Source of the DNA: Tritonibacter mobilis
GTDB lineage: Bacteria > Pseudomonadota > Alphaproteobacteria > Rhodobacterales > Rhodobacteraceae
Reading direction: 5' to 3'
Assembly (NCBI RefSeq): GCF_001681715.1
Contig: NZ_LNWY01000016.1
Location: 124,001-188,000, forward strand
Length of the DNA: 64,000 bases
Made by a program: the position numbers and the translations under genes. Below the pieces are notes generated by a model. The model did not search any database. It was not told the origin of the DNA and saw only the letters and a program-made list of their open reading frames with translations. Shown here piece after piece: positions 54,444 through 63,156 of this stretch (positions within the stretch are counted from its first letter, which is position 1; each line of letters opens with the position of its first letter).

Positions 54444-54483
54444 TTACGTTGCATTTTTACCCTCCGGAGGGCTGCAAACGTAA
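54444..54483. promoter_or_regulatory. Nested inverted repeat upstream of S49 peptidase
   Basis: Outer arms TTACGTTGCA and TGCAAACGTAA pair with one bulge; inside lies the perfect palindrome CCCTCCGGAGGG (54460-54471). It is about 65 bases before the peptidase start. It could be a regulator site or a structured leader. Confidence 0.45.
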
Positions 54484-54547
54484 CATCGCAACAATTCCTC
54501 TATGCCGATACCTTGTTTCCGGGGGGTGGGCATTCTACATCGGCGCC

Positions 54548-55345
54548 ATGAGTGTTCGATTGCCCTTCAAAAAACGCCCGCCTCTTGTGGCGGTAGTGCG
54601 CCTGTCAGGAGCCATTGGCATGGCAGGTCGCGGAAGTCTGAACGACACAACGCTTGCTCCTGTGCTGGAGCGCGCCTTCAAAAAAGGCAAGCCACAAGCT
54701 GTCGCGATAGAGATTAATTCTCCTGGTGGAAGCCCGGTGCAAAGCGCCCTGATCGGTGCCCGTATTCGCCGCCTTGCCGAAGAACACGACGTTCCTGTTT
54801 TTGCGTTTGTCGAGGATGTTGCGGCTTCTGGCGGATATTGGCTTGCGGCAGCGGCAGACGAGATTTTTGCCGATGCTAGCTCGGTCGTTGGCTCTATCGG
54901 GGTTATCTCCTCCGGTTTTGGTGCGCATATCTTTTTGGCGCGGCAGGGGCTTGAGCGCCGTGTACATACGGCCGGTGAAAGCAAGAGCATGCTCGATCCG
55001 TTCCGCCCGGAAAACGAAGGCGATGTTGCACGCCTGAAGGTGCTTTTGAACGATATACATGCCAATTTTATTGAGCATGTAACTGAGCGGCGCGGCACCA
55101 AGCTCACGAGTGATGAGAAACTCTTTACCGGTGAGGTTTGGCTGGCACGCCGGGCTATTGGACTGGGGCTCATAGATGGGATCGGGCATCTGAAGCCGGT
55201 GCTGCAAGAGAGATTTGGAAAGAAAGTCCGCCTGCGCCGCTATGGCGTGAAGAAGCCGTTTTTAAGCCGTTTTGGCCTGTCGATGGCTGAAGACGCGCTG
55301 GCTGCGGTGGAGGAGCGCGCGCAGTTTGCGCGTTTTGGCCTGTGA
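54548..55345 (+). CDS. S49 family peptidase, SppA/SohB-like
   Basis: 265 residues from the ATG at 54548. Ser/Lys protease: nucleophile Ser94 (DVAASGGYWLAAAAD) and base Lys146 (GESKSMLDPF); INSPGGSPVQSA forms the oxyanion region. It lacks the long N-terminal domain of E. coli SppA and shows no clear membrane anchor from this start. It may degrade cleaved signal peptides or membrane-protein fragments. Confidence 0.9.
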   Translation: MSVRLPFKKRPPLVAVVRLSGAIGMAGRGSLNDTTLAPVLERAFKKGKPQAVAIEINSPGGSPVQSALIGARIRRLAEEHDVPVFAFVEDVAASGGYWLAAAADEIFADASSVVGSIGVISSGFGAHIFLARQGLERRVHTAGESKSMLDPFRPENEGDVARLKVLLNDIHANFIEHVTERRGTKLTSDEKLFTGEVWLARRAIGLGLIDGIGHLKPVLQERFGKKVRLRRYGVKKPFLSRFGLSMAEDALAAVEERAQFARFGL

Positions 55346-55346
55346 C

Positions 55347-55520
55347 GTGATCCTAAAGATCGTCTCTCTGTTTCTGGTGGCCATGGCTGTCCTCGCCATG
55401 TTTGGACGTTTGCGTTTTCCGGGACAAAAGAAACTCAATTCGGCCCGCTGCCCGTCCTGTGGACGTTTCAAAATTGGCAGAGGCGCCTGTGACTGTGGAC
55501 GAGGAGGTCCAAAAACATGA
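55347..55520 (+). CDS. Small membrane protein with zinc-ribbon-like tail
   Basis: 57 residues from the GTG at 55347, one base after the peptidase stop. Membrane helix at about 3-20 (LKIVSLFLVAMAVLAMFG), then a basic segment and four Cys in C-x2-C and C-x-C arrangement (ARCPSCGRFKIGRGACDCG), a plausible metal site. The stop overlaps the antiporter start by 4 bases, so it is translated between two coupled genes. No function known to me. Confidence 0.7.
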   Translation: MILKIVSLFLVAMAVLAMFGRLRFPGQKKLNSARCPSCGRFKIGRGACDCGRGGPKT

Positions 55521-56461
55521 TGCCCTGGCTGTTTTCTGCCCTTGGCCTGGTGATCCTGTTACTGGCCGGTGACGCGCTGGTGCGCGGCGCTGTGAACCTC
55601 AGTCTGCGGGTGGGTATTCCTGCGCTGATCGTAAGCCTGACCATCGTGGCCTTTGGCACCTCCGCGCCCGAGCTGTTGATCGCAATACAAGCGGTGCATG
55701 AAAATGCCGATGGCATCGCGCTGGGCAATGTTGTCGGGTCCAATACTGCAAATATTCTGTTGGTTCTGGGCCTGCCTGCTTTGCTGCGCGCGCTGCACAC
55801 CAGTGAATGTGACAGCCGGAAGAACTACATCTTCATGGTTGCGGCTTCCGTATTGTTCATTGCACTCGCCTTTGTCGGAACCTTTACGTGGGTGTCCGGT
55901 CTGATCCTGCTGCTTGCGCTGTTTGGCGTGCTGTTTACGGCCTTTCGCGAGGCCAAGGCGCACCGCGCAGCGGGGGAAGAGGACGAGCTGGAAGACATCG
56001 ACGAAGCAGATCCGAATATGCCGTATTGGCGTATCGGGATCTATTTGGTGCTGGGTCTCATCGGTCTGCCTCTGGGGGCCGAACTTCTGGTGGAGAACGC
56101 GACCATCATTGCACGTATGTATGGCCTCTCGGAGACCGTGATTGGTCTCACACTTGTGGCACTCGGCACCTCGCTGCCTGAGCTCGCAACGACATTGGTT
56201 GCGGCCATGCGTCGACAAGCGGATGTGGCGCTGGGCAATGTGATCGGGTCGAACATGTTCAACCTTCTGGCGATCATTGGCATCACCACCTTTATCGGGC
56301 CTATCACAGTTGATCCGGCGTTCCTGCATTTCGATCTGTGGGTGATGCTGGCGGCATCGCTGCTGATTATTCCCTTCGTGTTCTTCCGTCAGGACATTAC
56401 GCGCATTTGGGGCATCGCATTGACGGCTCTTTATGTGGTCTACGTGTGGTCACTGCTCTAA
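55517..56461 (+). CDS. Calcium/sodium antiporter, CaCA family
   Basis: 314 residues, about ten helices in two inverted halves. Each half carries the alpha-repeat: VAFGTSAPELL with GNVVGSNTAN, and VALGTSLPELA with GNVIGSNMFN; the Glu in each binds cations. An acidic cytoplasmic loop (about 155-168, EEDELEDIDEADP) separates the halves. Similar to E. coli YrbG. It exchanges Ca2+ for Na+ or H+. Confidence 0.94.
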   Translation: MMPWLFSALGLVILLLAGDALVRGAVNLSLRVGIPALIVSLTIVAFGTSAPELLIAIQAVHENADGIALGNVVGSNTANILLVLGLPALLRALHTSECDSRKNYIFMVAASVLFIALAFVGTFTWVSGLILLLALFGVLFTAFREAKAHRAAGEEDELEDIDEADPNMPYWRIGIYLVLGLIGLPLGAELLVENATIIARMYGLSETVIGLTLVALGTSLPELATTLVAAMRRQADVALGNVIGSNMFNLLAIIGITTFIGPITVDPAFLHFDLWVMLAASLLIIPFVFFRQDITRIWGIALTALYVVYVWSLL

Positions 56462-56497
56462 GTCTTTGTGCAAGACACAAAGATAAAGGGGACAGAG

Positions 56498-57274
56498 ATG
56501 CGGGCATTGGTGACCGGCGCGGGCAAGCGCCTGGGTCGAGCGATGGCATTGGCATTGGCTCAGGACGGCTATGATGTGGCCGTCCACTATGCATCCTCCG
56601 AACGGGACGCCGAGGAGGTGGTGGCCCAGATCCGTCGCCTTGGACGCAATGCCGTGGCGCTTCGGGCAGATTTGCTGCAAGATGAGGAGACCGAGACATT
56701 GCTGCCGCGTGCGGCAGAGGCTCTTGGCGGGCATATCACATGTCTGGTGAACAACGCTTCCATCTTTGAGCCGGACGCATTGGGGACCGTGACCCGACAA
56801 AGTTGGGATCGACACCTGCAGAGCAATCTTCGCGCGCCGGTCGTGTTGCTACAGGCGCTGGCTGCACAGTCTCTGCCAGATCTGAGGGACAATTCCGGCG
56901 AGCCGCTCGCTGCGGCTGTCGCGGTGAACATGGTTGATCAACGGGTCCAAAAGCTCACCCCGGATTTCATGAGTTATACCTTAGCAAAATCCGCGCTTTG
57001 GACACTGACGCAGACGGCGGCGCAGGCCCTAGCTCCTAAAATCCGGGTCAACGCGATTGGTCCAGGACCGACGCTTCAAGGGCCACGCCAGAGCGCATCT
57101 GACTTTTCAGCTCAACGTGCATCGACGCCGTTGCAGCGTGGAGCAGGGGAAAATGACATCACTGCGGCTCTGCGCTATCTGGTCGCCTCTCCCGCTATCA
57201 CCGGGCAGCTGATTTGCGTGGATGGCGGTCAACATATGGCATGGCAAACGCCTGATACCCTTCTTCCAGAGTAG
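56498..57274 (+). CDS. SDR oxidoreductase, pteridine-reductase-like
   Basis: 258 residues from the ATG at 56498, with AGGGGA upstream. Nucleotide site TGAGKRLGRAMA, whose KR after the Gly matches the pteridine reductase/FolM group; NNASIF; catalytic SYTLAK (Tyr and Lys intact). It may reduce dihydromonapterin or dihydrofolate; the exact substrate is inference. Confidence 0.85.
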   Translation: MRALVTGAGKRLGRAMALALAQDGYDVAVHYASSERDAEEVVAQIRRLGRNAVALRADLLQDEETETLLPRAAEALGGHITCLVNNASIFEPDALGTVTRQSWDRHLQSNLRAPVVLLQALAAQSLPDLRDNSGEPLAAAVAVNMVDQRVQKLTPDFMSYTLAKSALWTLTQTAAQALAPKIRVNAIGPGPTLQGPRQSASDFSAQRASTPLQRGAGENDITAALRYLVASPAITGQLICVDGGQHMAWQTPDTLLPE

Positions 57275-57596
57275 CGTTGGCGACGGTCAAAATAGGCGTC
57301 GTCAAAGTACAAAAGTGCAACGTGAGCCACGACTTATGCACCCGTCACAGACCCTTCACATGAGCGTTACAAAAACCTCATTGTTTTCAATGATTTGGAG
57401 TGGGTGCGGAGAAAATGTAAGAAAAATCAGCCATTTGCGGCATCGCCTAATTTTTAGGCAAATCTGCGAAGTCGCGATATATAAAGGTAAAATTCCAACA
57501 AGCCCAAAGTTACCCGTACAGTTATCCACAAGAATGGTGGATTCATCACAGCTTGAAATCCCCGTCTGAAGATTGCAGCAAACCCCTCAGAATCAT
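57275..57596. other. AT-rich intergenic region with DnaA box
   Basis: 322 bases between the SDR stop and uvrC, clearly richer in A and T than the surroundings. It contains TCACATGAGCGTTAC (57356-57370), the perfect small hairpin GCCTAA-TTT-TTAGGC, a TATATAAA stretch near 57480 that could be a -10, and a consensus DnaA box TTATCCACA at 57522-57530. No gene seen. Presumably the uvrC promoter region. Confidence 0.55.
57522..57530 (+). promoter_or_regulatory. Consensus DnaA box
   Basis: TTATCCACA, 67 bases upstream of the uvrC ATG. Only one exact copy seen in the vicinity, so a regulatory rather than an origin role is more likely. Confidence 0.4.
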
Positions 57597-59489
57597 ATGT
57601 CAGAGAACATGAGTGATCCCAGCGCAGAATCGCCCGGCCAATCCGAGACGCCGCGCACCGGCTACGGTGTAATTCAGGACTATCTGAAGACGCTCGACTC
57701 CTCGCCCGGCGTTTATCGCATGCTCGATCATGAGAGCCGTGTTCTCTATGTGGGTAAGGCACGCAACCTGCGGGCGCGGGTGTCGAATTACACGCGCCCG
57801 GGCCACACGCCGCGTATCGAAAAAATGATCTCGCAAACCACCCGCATGATGTTTCTGACCACACGGACGGAGACTGAGGCGTTGCTGCTTGAACAAAACC
57901 TGATCAAACAGCTGAAGCCCAAGTACAATGTGCTGCTGCGTGATGATAAGAGTTTTCCCAACATTCTTGTCGGGAAGAACCATGCCTACCCGCAGCTGAA
58001 AAAACACCGCGGGGCCCGCAAGGAGAAGGGCAGCTATTTTGGGCCTTTCGCAAGTGCCAGCGCGGTGAATAGAACGTTGAACCAGCTGCAAAAGGCGTTT
58101 TTGCTGCGTAACTGCTCGGACACGATGTTTGAGAACCGCACGCGGCCCTGTCTCCAGTACCAGATCAAACGCTGTTCGGGGCCCTGTGTGGGGCTGATCT
58201 CACACGACGACTATTCCGACAGCGTGCGCGATGCAGAGCGGTTCCTCGCGGGGCGCTCCACCAAGATTCAAGAGGAACTGGGCGCGCAGATGATGGCCGC
58301 CTCTGAGGCGATGGAATACGAACGCGCGGCGGCCCTCAGGGATCGGATCAAGGCGCTTACTCAGGTGCAGTCGGCTCAGGGTATCAATCCGCGTGGGGTT
58401 GCGGAGGCGGATATCATTGGCCTGCATTTGGAAAACGGGCTGGCTTGCGTGCAGGTGTTCTTTATTCGCGCCAATCAGAACTGGGGCAATCAGGATTTTT
58501 ATCCGCGTGTGGCGGATGACATGTCTGCGGCAGAGGTCATGGAGGCCTTTATCGGCCAGTTCTATGACAACAAGGATGTGCCGCGTCAGTTGATCTTGTC
58601 CGATGATATTGAAAACGCGGATCTGATGGCCGCTGCTTTGGGTGATAAGGCCGGGCGGAAGGTTGAAATCCTGATCCCCCAAAGAGGGGAGAAGACCGAG
58701 CTTGTGGCCTCTGCCGTGCGCAACGCCCGCGAAAGCCTTGCGCGCCGGATGGCTGAAAGCGCGACACAGGCGAAGCTGTTGCGCGGCATTGCGGATGCCT
58801 TTGGTCTGGAAGGACCGCCGAACCGGATCGAGGTCTACGACAACTCTCACATTCAGGGCACCAATGCCGTAGGCGGAATGATTGTCATGGGACCGGAGGG
58901 GTTCATGAAGAACGCCTACCGCAAGTTCAACATCAAGGATGGCGAGACCATCGCGGGGGATGACTTTGGCATGATGAAGGCGGTGTTGAACCGTCGTTTC
59001 TCGCGTCTGCTGAAAGAAGATCCTGACCGTCAAAAGGGCATGTGGCCGGATCTATTGCTGATCGATGGGGGCGCGGGGCAGGTTTCTGCTGTTGCGGAAA
59101 TCATGGAAGAACACGGTGTGCAGGACATCCCGATGATCGGCGTGGCCAAAGGCGTGGACCGGGATCACGGCAAGGAAGAGTTTTACCGTCCCGGCGAGAA
59201 TGCGTTTGCGTTGCAACGAAATGATCCGGTGCTCTACTTCATTCAGCGCATGCGGGACGAGGCACACCGCTTTGCAATCGGAACTCATCGAGCCAAGCGG
59301 GCAAAGTCTCTGGTCGCAAATCCGTTGGATGAAATCCCCGGTGTAGGCGCACGGCGCAAGAAGGCATTGCTGACGCATTTTGGCAGTGCCAAGGCCGTAA
59401 GCCGGGCGAACCTGTCGGATCTGAAAGCGGTTGATGGCGTGTCGGACGCGTTGGCGGAAACCATCTATAACTATTTTCAGGTGCGTTGA
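57597..59489 (+). CDS. uvrC: Excinuclease ABC subunit C
   Basis: Makes both incisions in nucleotide excision repair with UvrAB. 630 residues from the ATG at 57597; ATG 57609 and TTG 57573 are alternatives. The N-terminal GIY-YIG nuclease has SSPGVYRMLD and VLYVGKARNL; a UVR motif (AMEYERAAALRDRIKAL) binds UvrB; the C-terminal RNase-H-like nuclease has EVYDNSHIQGTNAVG and LLIDGGAGQVSA; tandem HhH domains end the protein. Confidence 0.96.
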   Translation: MSENMSDPSAESPGQSETPRTGYGVIQDYLKTLDSSPGVYRMLDHESRVLYVGKARNLRARVSNYTRPGHTPRIEKMISQTTRMMFLTTRTETEALLLEQNLIKQLKPKYNVLLRDDKSFPNILVGKNHAYPQLKKHRGARKEKGSYFGPFASASAVNRTLNQLQKAFLLRNCSDTMFENRTRPCLQYQIKRCSGPCVGLISHDDYSDSVRDAERFLAGRSTKIQEELGAQMMAASEAMEYERAAALRDRIKALTQVQSAQGINPRGVAEADIIGLHLENGLACVQVFFIRANQNWGNQDFYPRVADDMSAAEVMEAFIGQFYDNKDVPRQLILSDDIENADLMAAALGDKAGRKVEILIPQRGEKTELVASAVRNARESLARRMAESATQAKLLRGIADAFGLEGPPNRIEVYDNSHIQGTNAVGGMIVMGPEGFMKNAYRKFNIKDGETIAGDDFGMMKAVLNRRFSRLLKEDPDRQKGMWPDLLLIDGGAGQVSAVAEIMEEHGVQDIPMIGVAKGVDRDHGKEEFYRPGENAFALQRNDPVLYFIQRMRDEAHRFAIGTHRAKRAKSLVANPLDEIPGVGARRKKALLTHFGSAKAVSRANLSDLKAVDGVSDALAETIYNYFQVR

Positions 59490-59518
59490 GCGGAAATGCA
59501 CACGTGTCGCACAAAATG

Positions 59519-59550
59519 AAACCCCCACGGCCATGGGCTGCGGGGGTTTT
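59519..59550. terminator. Terminator between convergent uvrC and rpsU
   Basis: AAACCCCC / GGGGGTTT flanking an imperfectly paired interior (ACGGCC/GGGCTG), with T-run at 59547-59550. On the minus strand it ends in TTTCAT, so it can serve both genes. Confidence 0.7.
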
Positions 59551-59595
59551 ATTCTTAAACAGTATCCAGAAGCGACTGGAGACGAGCGAGGGGTC

Positions 59596-59802
59596 TTAGA
59601 GGAGACCTTCGCGCTGTGCTTTTTTGCGTGCCAGCTTGCGGGCACGGCGGATAGCTTCAGCTTTCTCGCGCGCTTTTTTCTCGGAGGGCTTCTCGAAATG
59701 TTGCTTGAGCTTCATTTCGCGGAAGACGCCTTCGCGCTGCAGCTTCTTCTTCAGGGCGCGGAGCGCCTGATCGACGTTGTTGTCGCGAACACTAACCTGC
59801 AT
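59596..59802 (-). CDS. rpsU: 30S ribosomal protein S21
   Basis: 68 residues: [20 protein letters not shown], then [20 protein letters not shown] and a highly basic C-terminal helix. Part of the small-subunit platform near the anti-Shine-Dalgarno. It stands alone, divergent from the COQ9 gene. Confidence 0.98.
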   Translation of the reverse strand: MQVSVRDNNVDQALRALKKKLQREGVFREMKLKQHFEKPSEKKAREKAEAIRRARKLARKKAQREGLL

Positions 59803-59919
59803 GTGGTTTTCACCACCTTTCTAAGTTGAGTTGCAAGGATTTGCAGGAAGTGGCCGTATAGCAAGACAGTCCTAAATTGTCTAGTACTGGAGCCGCCGAC
59901 ACAAAGGAGCACGGGCATC

Positions 59920-60621
59920 ATGGCAGAAAACCAAGGAAATTCCACCGGTCAGGGCGCGGATTTGCAGGCAAAGCTGCTGGATGCGGCGCTGATGCATGTG
60001 GCATTCGACGGCTGGACCAGGGCGACCTGGGATGCGGCTGTTGCTGATTCGGAGGTCGATCCCACCCTTGCCGAGGCGCTATTTCCGCGTCGTGCGCTGG
60101 ATCTGGCGGTCGCCTATCACAAACGCGGTGATGCGCTGATGCTGGAACGGCTGAAGGATGCGGATCTGTCGAGTTTGCGGTTTCGTGACCGGGTTGCGGC
60201 TGCGGTGCGGTATCGTCTGGAAGCGGTTGGCGACAAAGAAGCAGTGCGTCGCGGCGCGACACTCTTTGCGCTGCCGCAAAACGCCGCTGAGGGCACCAAA
60301 CTGATCTGGGGAACGGCGGATGCGATCTGGAATGCGCTTGGTGACACGTCAGAGGATGCAAACTGGTACACCAAACGAGCAACGCTTTCGGGGGTCTATT
60401 CCTCTACTGTGCTATTCTGGCTTGGCGATGACAGTCCCGAGCACCAAGCGACTTGGGATTTTCTGGATCGTCGCATCGACAATGTCATGCAGTTTGAGAG
60501 CCTTAAGGCCAGCGTAAATAAGAACCCATTGCTGAAGCCGCTGCTGGCAGGACCAAATTGGTTGTTGAGCCATGTTCGAGCCCCAAGCCAGCGGGATGAT
60601 CTGCCCGGTCGCTGGCGATAG
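59920..60621 (+). CDS. COQ9 family protein
   Basis: 233 residues. TetR-like helical fold with a C-terminal lipid-binding COQ9 domain: LFPRRALDLAVAYHKRGD, ADAIWNALGDTSEDANWYTKRATLSGVYSSTVLFWLGD (in part) and FLDRRIDNVMQFE are conserved. COQ9 supports ubiquinone hydroxylation by presenting lipid substrate to COQ7-type enzymes. AAAGGAG lies upstream. It precedes a quinone oxidoreductase by 128 bases. Confidence 0.92.
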   Translation: MAENQGNSTGQGADLQAKLLDAALMHVAFDGWTRATWDAAVADSEVDPTLAEALFPRRALDLAVAYHKRGDALMLERLKDADLSSLRFRDRVAAAVRYRLEAVGDKEAVRRGATLFALPQNAAEGTKLIWGTADAIWNALGDTSEDANWYTKRATLSGVYSSTVLFWLGDDSPEHQATWDFLDRRIDNVMQFESLKASVNKNPLLKPLLAGPNWLLSHVRAPSQRDDLPGRWR

Positions 60622-60749
60622 CCCCGCGTCGACGGTTGAGATATCCTGCGCCCGTCCATTCGCGGGGCGTTGCCAATGTGGCATGGCTTGGCCAGAGGCG
60701 TCGCGGGTGATACCTCTCGAACGGAGATGCAGGGGAGAGGACCGCACCG

Positions 60750-61754
60750 ATGACTTTAGAACTTCCGCAAACCATGCGTGCCGTCGAGATCTCAGAGTTT
60801 GGCGCTCCAAACGTTCTGAAAATGGTGGAGCGGCCAGTCCCCGAAGCCGCGCATGGGCAGGTGGTGATCCGTGTTGCCTATGCCGGTGTCAATCGCCCCG
60901 ATGCGCTGCAACGTGCCGGGGCTTATGCGCCGCCCAAAGGCGCAAGCGATTTGCCGGGGCTTGAGGCATCTGGCGAGATCGTCGCCATCGGTGCAGGCGT
61001 CGCGGGCCGGTCCATTGGAGATCAAGTGTGCGCGCTCCTGCCTGGCGGGGGATATGCAGAATATGTGGCCACTCCGGCTGCACATTGTCTGCCGCTCCCA
61101 GAAGGCGTGAGCCTGAAAGAAGCGGCCTGTCTGCCAGAGACCTGTTTTACTGTCTGGTCCAACGTGGTGACGCGTGGGGGACTTGCTGCTGGTGAGCGCT
61201 TTTTGGTGCATGGCGGATCATCGGGCATTGGAACCACGGCAATTCAGCTGGCCTCGGCCCTTGGCGCGCGGGTCTACGCCACCGCGGGGTCGGATGATAA
61301 ATGTGCAGCTTGCGTTGGGTTGGGCGCCGATGTGGCGATCAACTATCGCGACGAAGATTTTGTCGAGATCATGAAAGCCGATGGAGGCGCGAACCTCATC
61401 CTCGATATGGTGGGCGGCGATTACATCCCCCGCAATATCAAAGCGCTGGCCGAGGACGGACGACTGGTTCACATCGCCTTTCTGCAAGGGCCGAAGGCAG
61501 AGCTCAACTTTGCCCAGATCATGGCGCGGCGATTGACGGTAACCGGTTCGACGCTACGCCCGCAAAGCGATTTGGCCAAGGCCCGCATTGCGCGTGATCT
61601 GCTTGAGGCAGTGTGGCCATTGATTGCTGCGGGCAAGCTACGCCCGGTGATGGATTCAACCTTCCCGCTGGCGGAGGCGGCCATTGCGCACGCCCGGATG
61701 GAGGGCTCCACCCACATCGGGAAGATCGTGCTTGAGGTGGCTGGCGACAGCTAA
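60750..61754 (+). CDS. NAD(P)H-quinone oxidoreductase, PIG3-like
   Basis: 334 residues, zinc-free MDR family. GroES-like N-terminus (ISEFGAPNVLKMVERPVPE), NRPDALQRAG, then the NADPH site VHGGSSGIGTTAIQLASALGA in part, and a C-terminal TGSTLRPQSDLAKARIA typical of the PIG3/TP53I3 group. It reduces quinones by one or two electrons. Placement after COQ9 suggests quinone metabolism, but the link is only positional. Confidence 0.92.
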   Translation: MTLELPQTMRAVEISEFGAPNVLKMVERPVPEAAHGQVVIRVAYAGVNRPDALQRAGAYAPPKGASDLPGLEASGEIVAIGAGVAGRSIGDQVCALLPGGGYAEYVATPAAHCLPLPEGVSLKEAACLPETCFTVWSNVVTRGGLAAGERFLVHGGSSGIGTTAIQLASALGARVYATAGSDDKCAACVGLGADVAINYRDEDFVEIMKADGGANLILDMVGGDYIPRNIKALAEDGRLVHIAFLQGPKAELNFAQIMARRLTVTGSTLRPQSDLAKARIARDLLEAVWPLIAAGKLRPVMDSTFPLAEAAIAHARMEGSTHIGKIVLEVAGDS

Positions 61755-61808
61755 GCCCAGTCATTCAGCCCCGACCCAATCCGAGCGCCGCATGTCATTG
61801 CGCGGCGC

Positions 61809-62675
61809 TCACATCACCGCGCGGCGATACAGATGCCATGTTGCGTGTCCAAGCAGCGGCACCACGAAGATCAGGCCCGCAAACAGAGGCACTGAGCCGA
61901 TCACCAACATCAGGCCCACTAAGGCACCCCACGCAAGGCAAACCACACGATTTTTGCGCATCACCTCAAGCGAGGTCGCCACGGCAATCGGAAGTCCGAC
62001 ATGGCGGTCGAGCAGGAGTGGGAAGGATACGATGCTGATGGCGAGCGCCGCATATGCAAAGGCGGCCCCAACCAGCGTGCCAACAATAATCATAGTCCAA
62101 CCCGATGAAGTGTAGAACACATCGCGCACGAAGGCACTCAGCGTAGCAGGGCTCTCTGGTCCGAGCGTGGCGCCATAAATTGCTTCGGCAACCATGATCC
62201 AGATCACGAAGAGTGCCGCGAGATAGAAGGCGAGCATCAGGACCGACGCAAAAGCGGGGGATCGTATCACCGCGAAGGCTGACGCCCAGCCCATGGGTTG
62301 CCCTGCTTCGCGGCGGCGCGACATCTCATAGAGGCCAATGGCGGCGGCGGGGCCAACGAGTGCAAAGCCCATCACCATCGGAACCAGAAGCGGTAACACC
62401 TCAAGGTGAAACCCGCTGACGACCATCGCAAGGCCGATCAGCGGGTAGATGAACACCAGAAACATTGCGTCAGAGCGCGCGGCTTTGAAATCGTCCCAAC
62501 CTGCCCGAAGGGCATGCGTAAGATCCGCCATGTCGAGGCTTCGAACACGTGGGCGACTGTGCGATGCGCCGCGGATCTCGTCGATTGCATCGGCGGTGCC
62601 ATGACTGGCGGATTGCATCGATTGCAGAACCCAACTGGCTGGGTTGCCGATGGTTTTGGGGGCGGTGTCTGACAT
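61809..62675 (-). CDS. DUF2189 family membrane protein
   Basis: 288 residues from the ATG at 62675, with AGGAGGAG upstream. A polar N-terminus (about 1-65) leads into six or seven helices; LRAGWDDFKAARSDAMFLVFIYPLIG, in part, begins the DUF2189 core, with VGPAAAIGLYEMSRRREAG a conserved loop. No function known. An upstream in-frame extension to 62867 is rejected for lack of a ribosome site and low-complexity content. Confidence 0.85.
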   Translation of the reverse strand: MSDTAPKTIGNPASWVLQSMQSASHGTADAIDEIRGASHSRPRVRSLDMADLTHALRAGWDDFKAARSDAMFLVFIYPLIGLAMVVSGFHLEVLPLLVPMVMGFALVGPAAAIGLYEMSRRREAGQPMGWASAFAVIRSPAFASVLMLAFYLAALFVIWIMVAEAIYGATLGPESPATLSAFVRDVFYTSSGWTMIIVGTLVGAAFAYAALAISIVSFPLLLDRHVGLPIAVATSLEVMRKNRVVCLAWGALVGLMLVIGSVPLFAGLIFVVPLLGHATWHLYRRAVM

Positions 62676-63156
62676 GGCTTGGCTCCTCCTGTGGCGCGCT
62701 GGGGCGTGCCGCGTGGACAGGCAGGATCTAAGCCGGGACCGGGCCAAGAAGGCGCGGACATGACGCGGCGGCTCTCGGTCGGTCCCGGTGGGAGGTTCCC
62801 ACGATTGGGCCTGTGCGCGGCATGTCTGCGTTTCAGTGTAGCAGGATCGCTGCCGGGGCGGGATCAATTTCTGCTGAGGTCATCAGGTGCAGTCGTAGAC
62901 TTCGCTCGGAAACGCGGTTGCTTGCTGCGTTGGCGATCAAATAGAATGGGTATGTCATATGCGCGTCATCGCGTTGTCATCAGCTGGTAGCCAAATCCAA
63001 GAAGAGTTGCGACGCAGGGCGAATTGAGCCATAAGACCAGCAAGAATGTTTGCGTTAACGGAAGATGCGGTCACGAACTGATGCCGTGCAAGTCCACGCA
63101 AATTCAAATTTAAGAATTGCCGTATTTAAAGGCGGCTGTCGAAGGATGGAGATCCC
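62676..63156. other. Gene-free region upstream of pyk
   Basis: 481 bases between divergent DUF2189 and pyk. Open frames exist (for example plus 62679-62990), but none has a ribosome site with a recognisable product. The 100 bases before pyk are AT-rich (around TTCAAATTTAAGAATTG) and should hold its promoter. No repeat, RNA gene or strong hairpin noticed. Confidence 0.5.

Noticed and set aside
62679-62990. 103-codon plus-strand frame upstream of pyk
   Set aside because: No ribosome site, no domain, Arg/Gly-rich composition typical of chance frames in GC-rich DNA.
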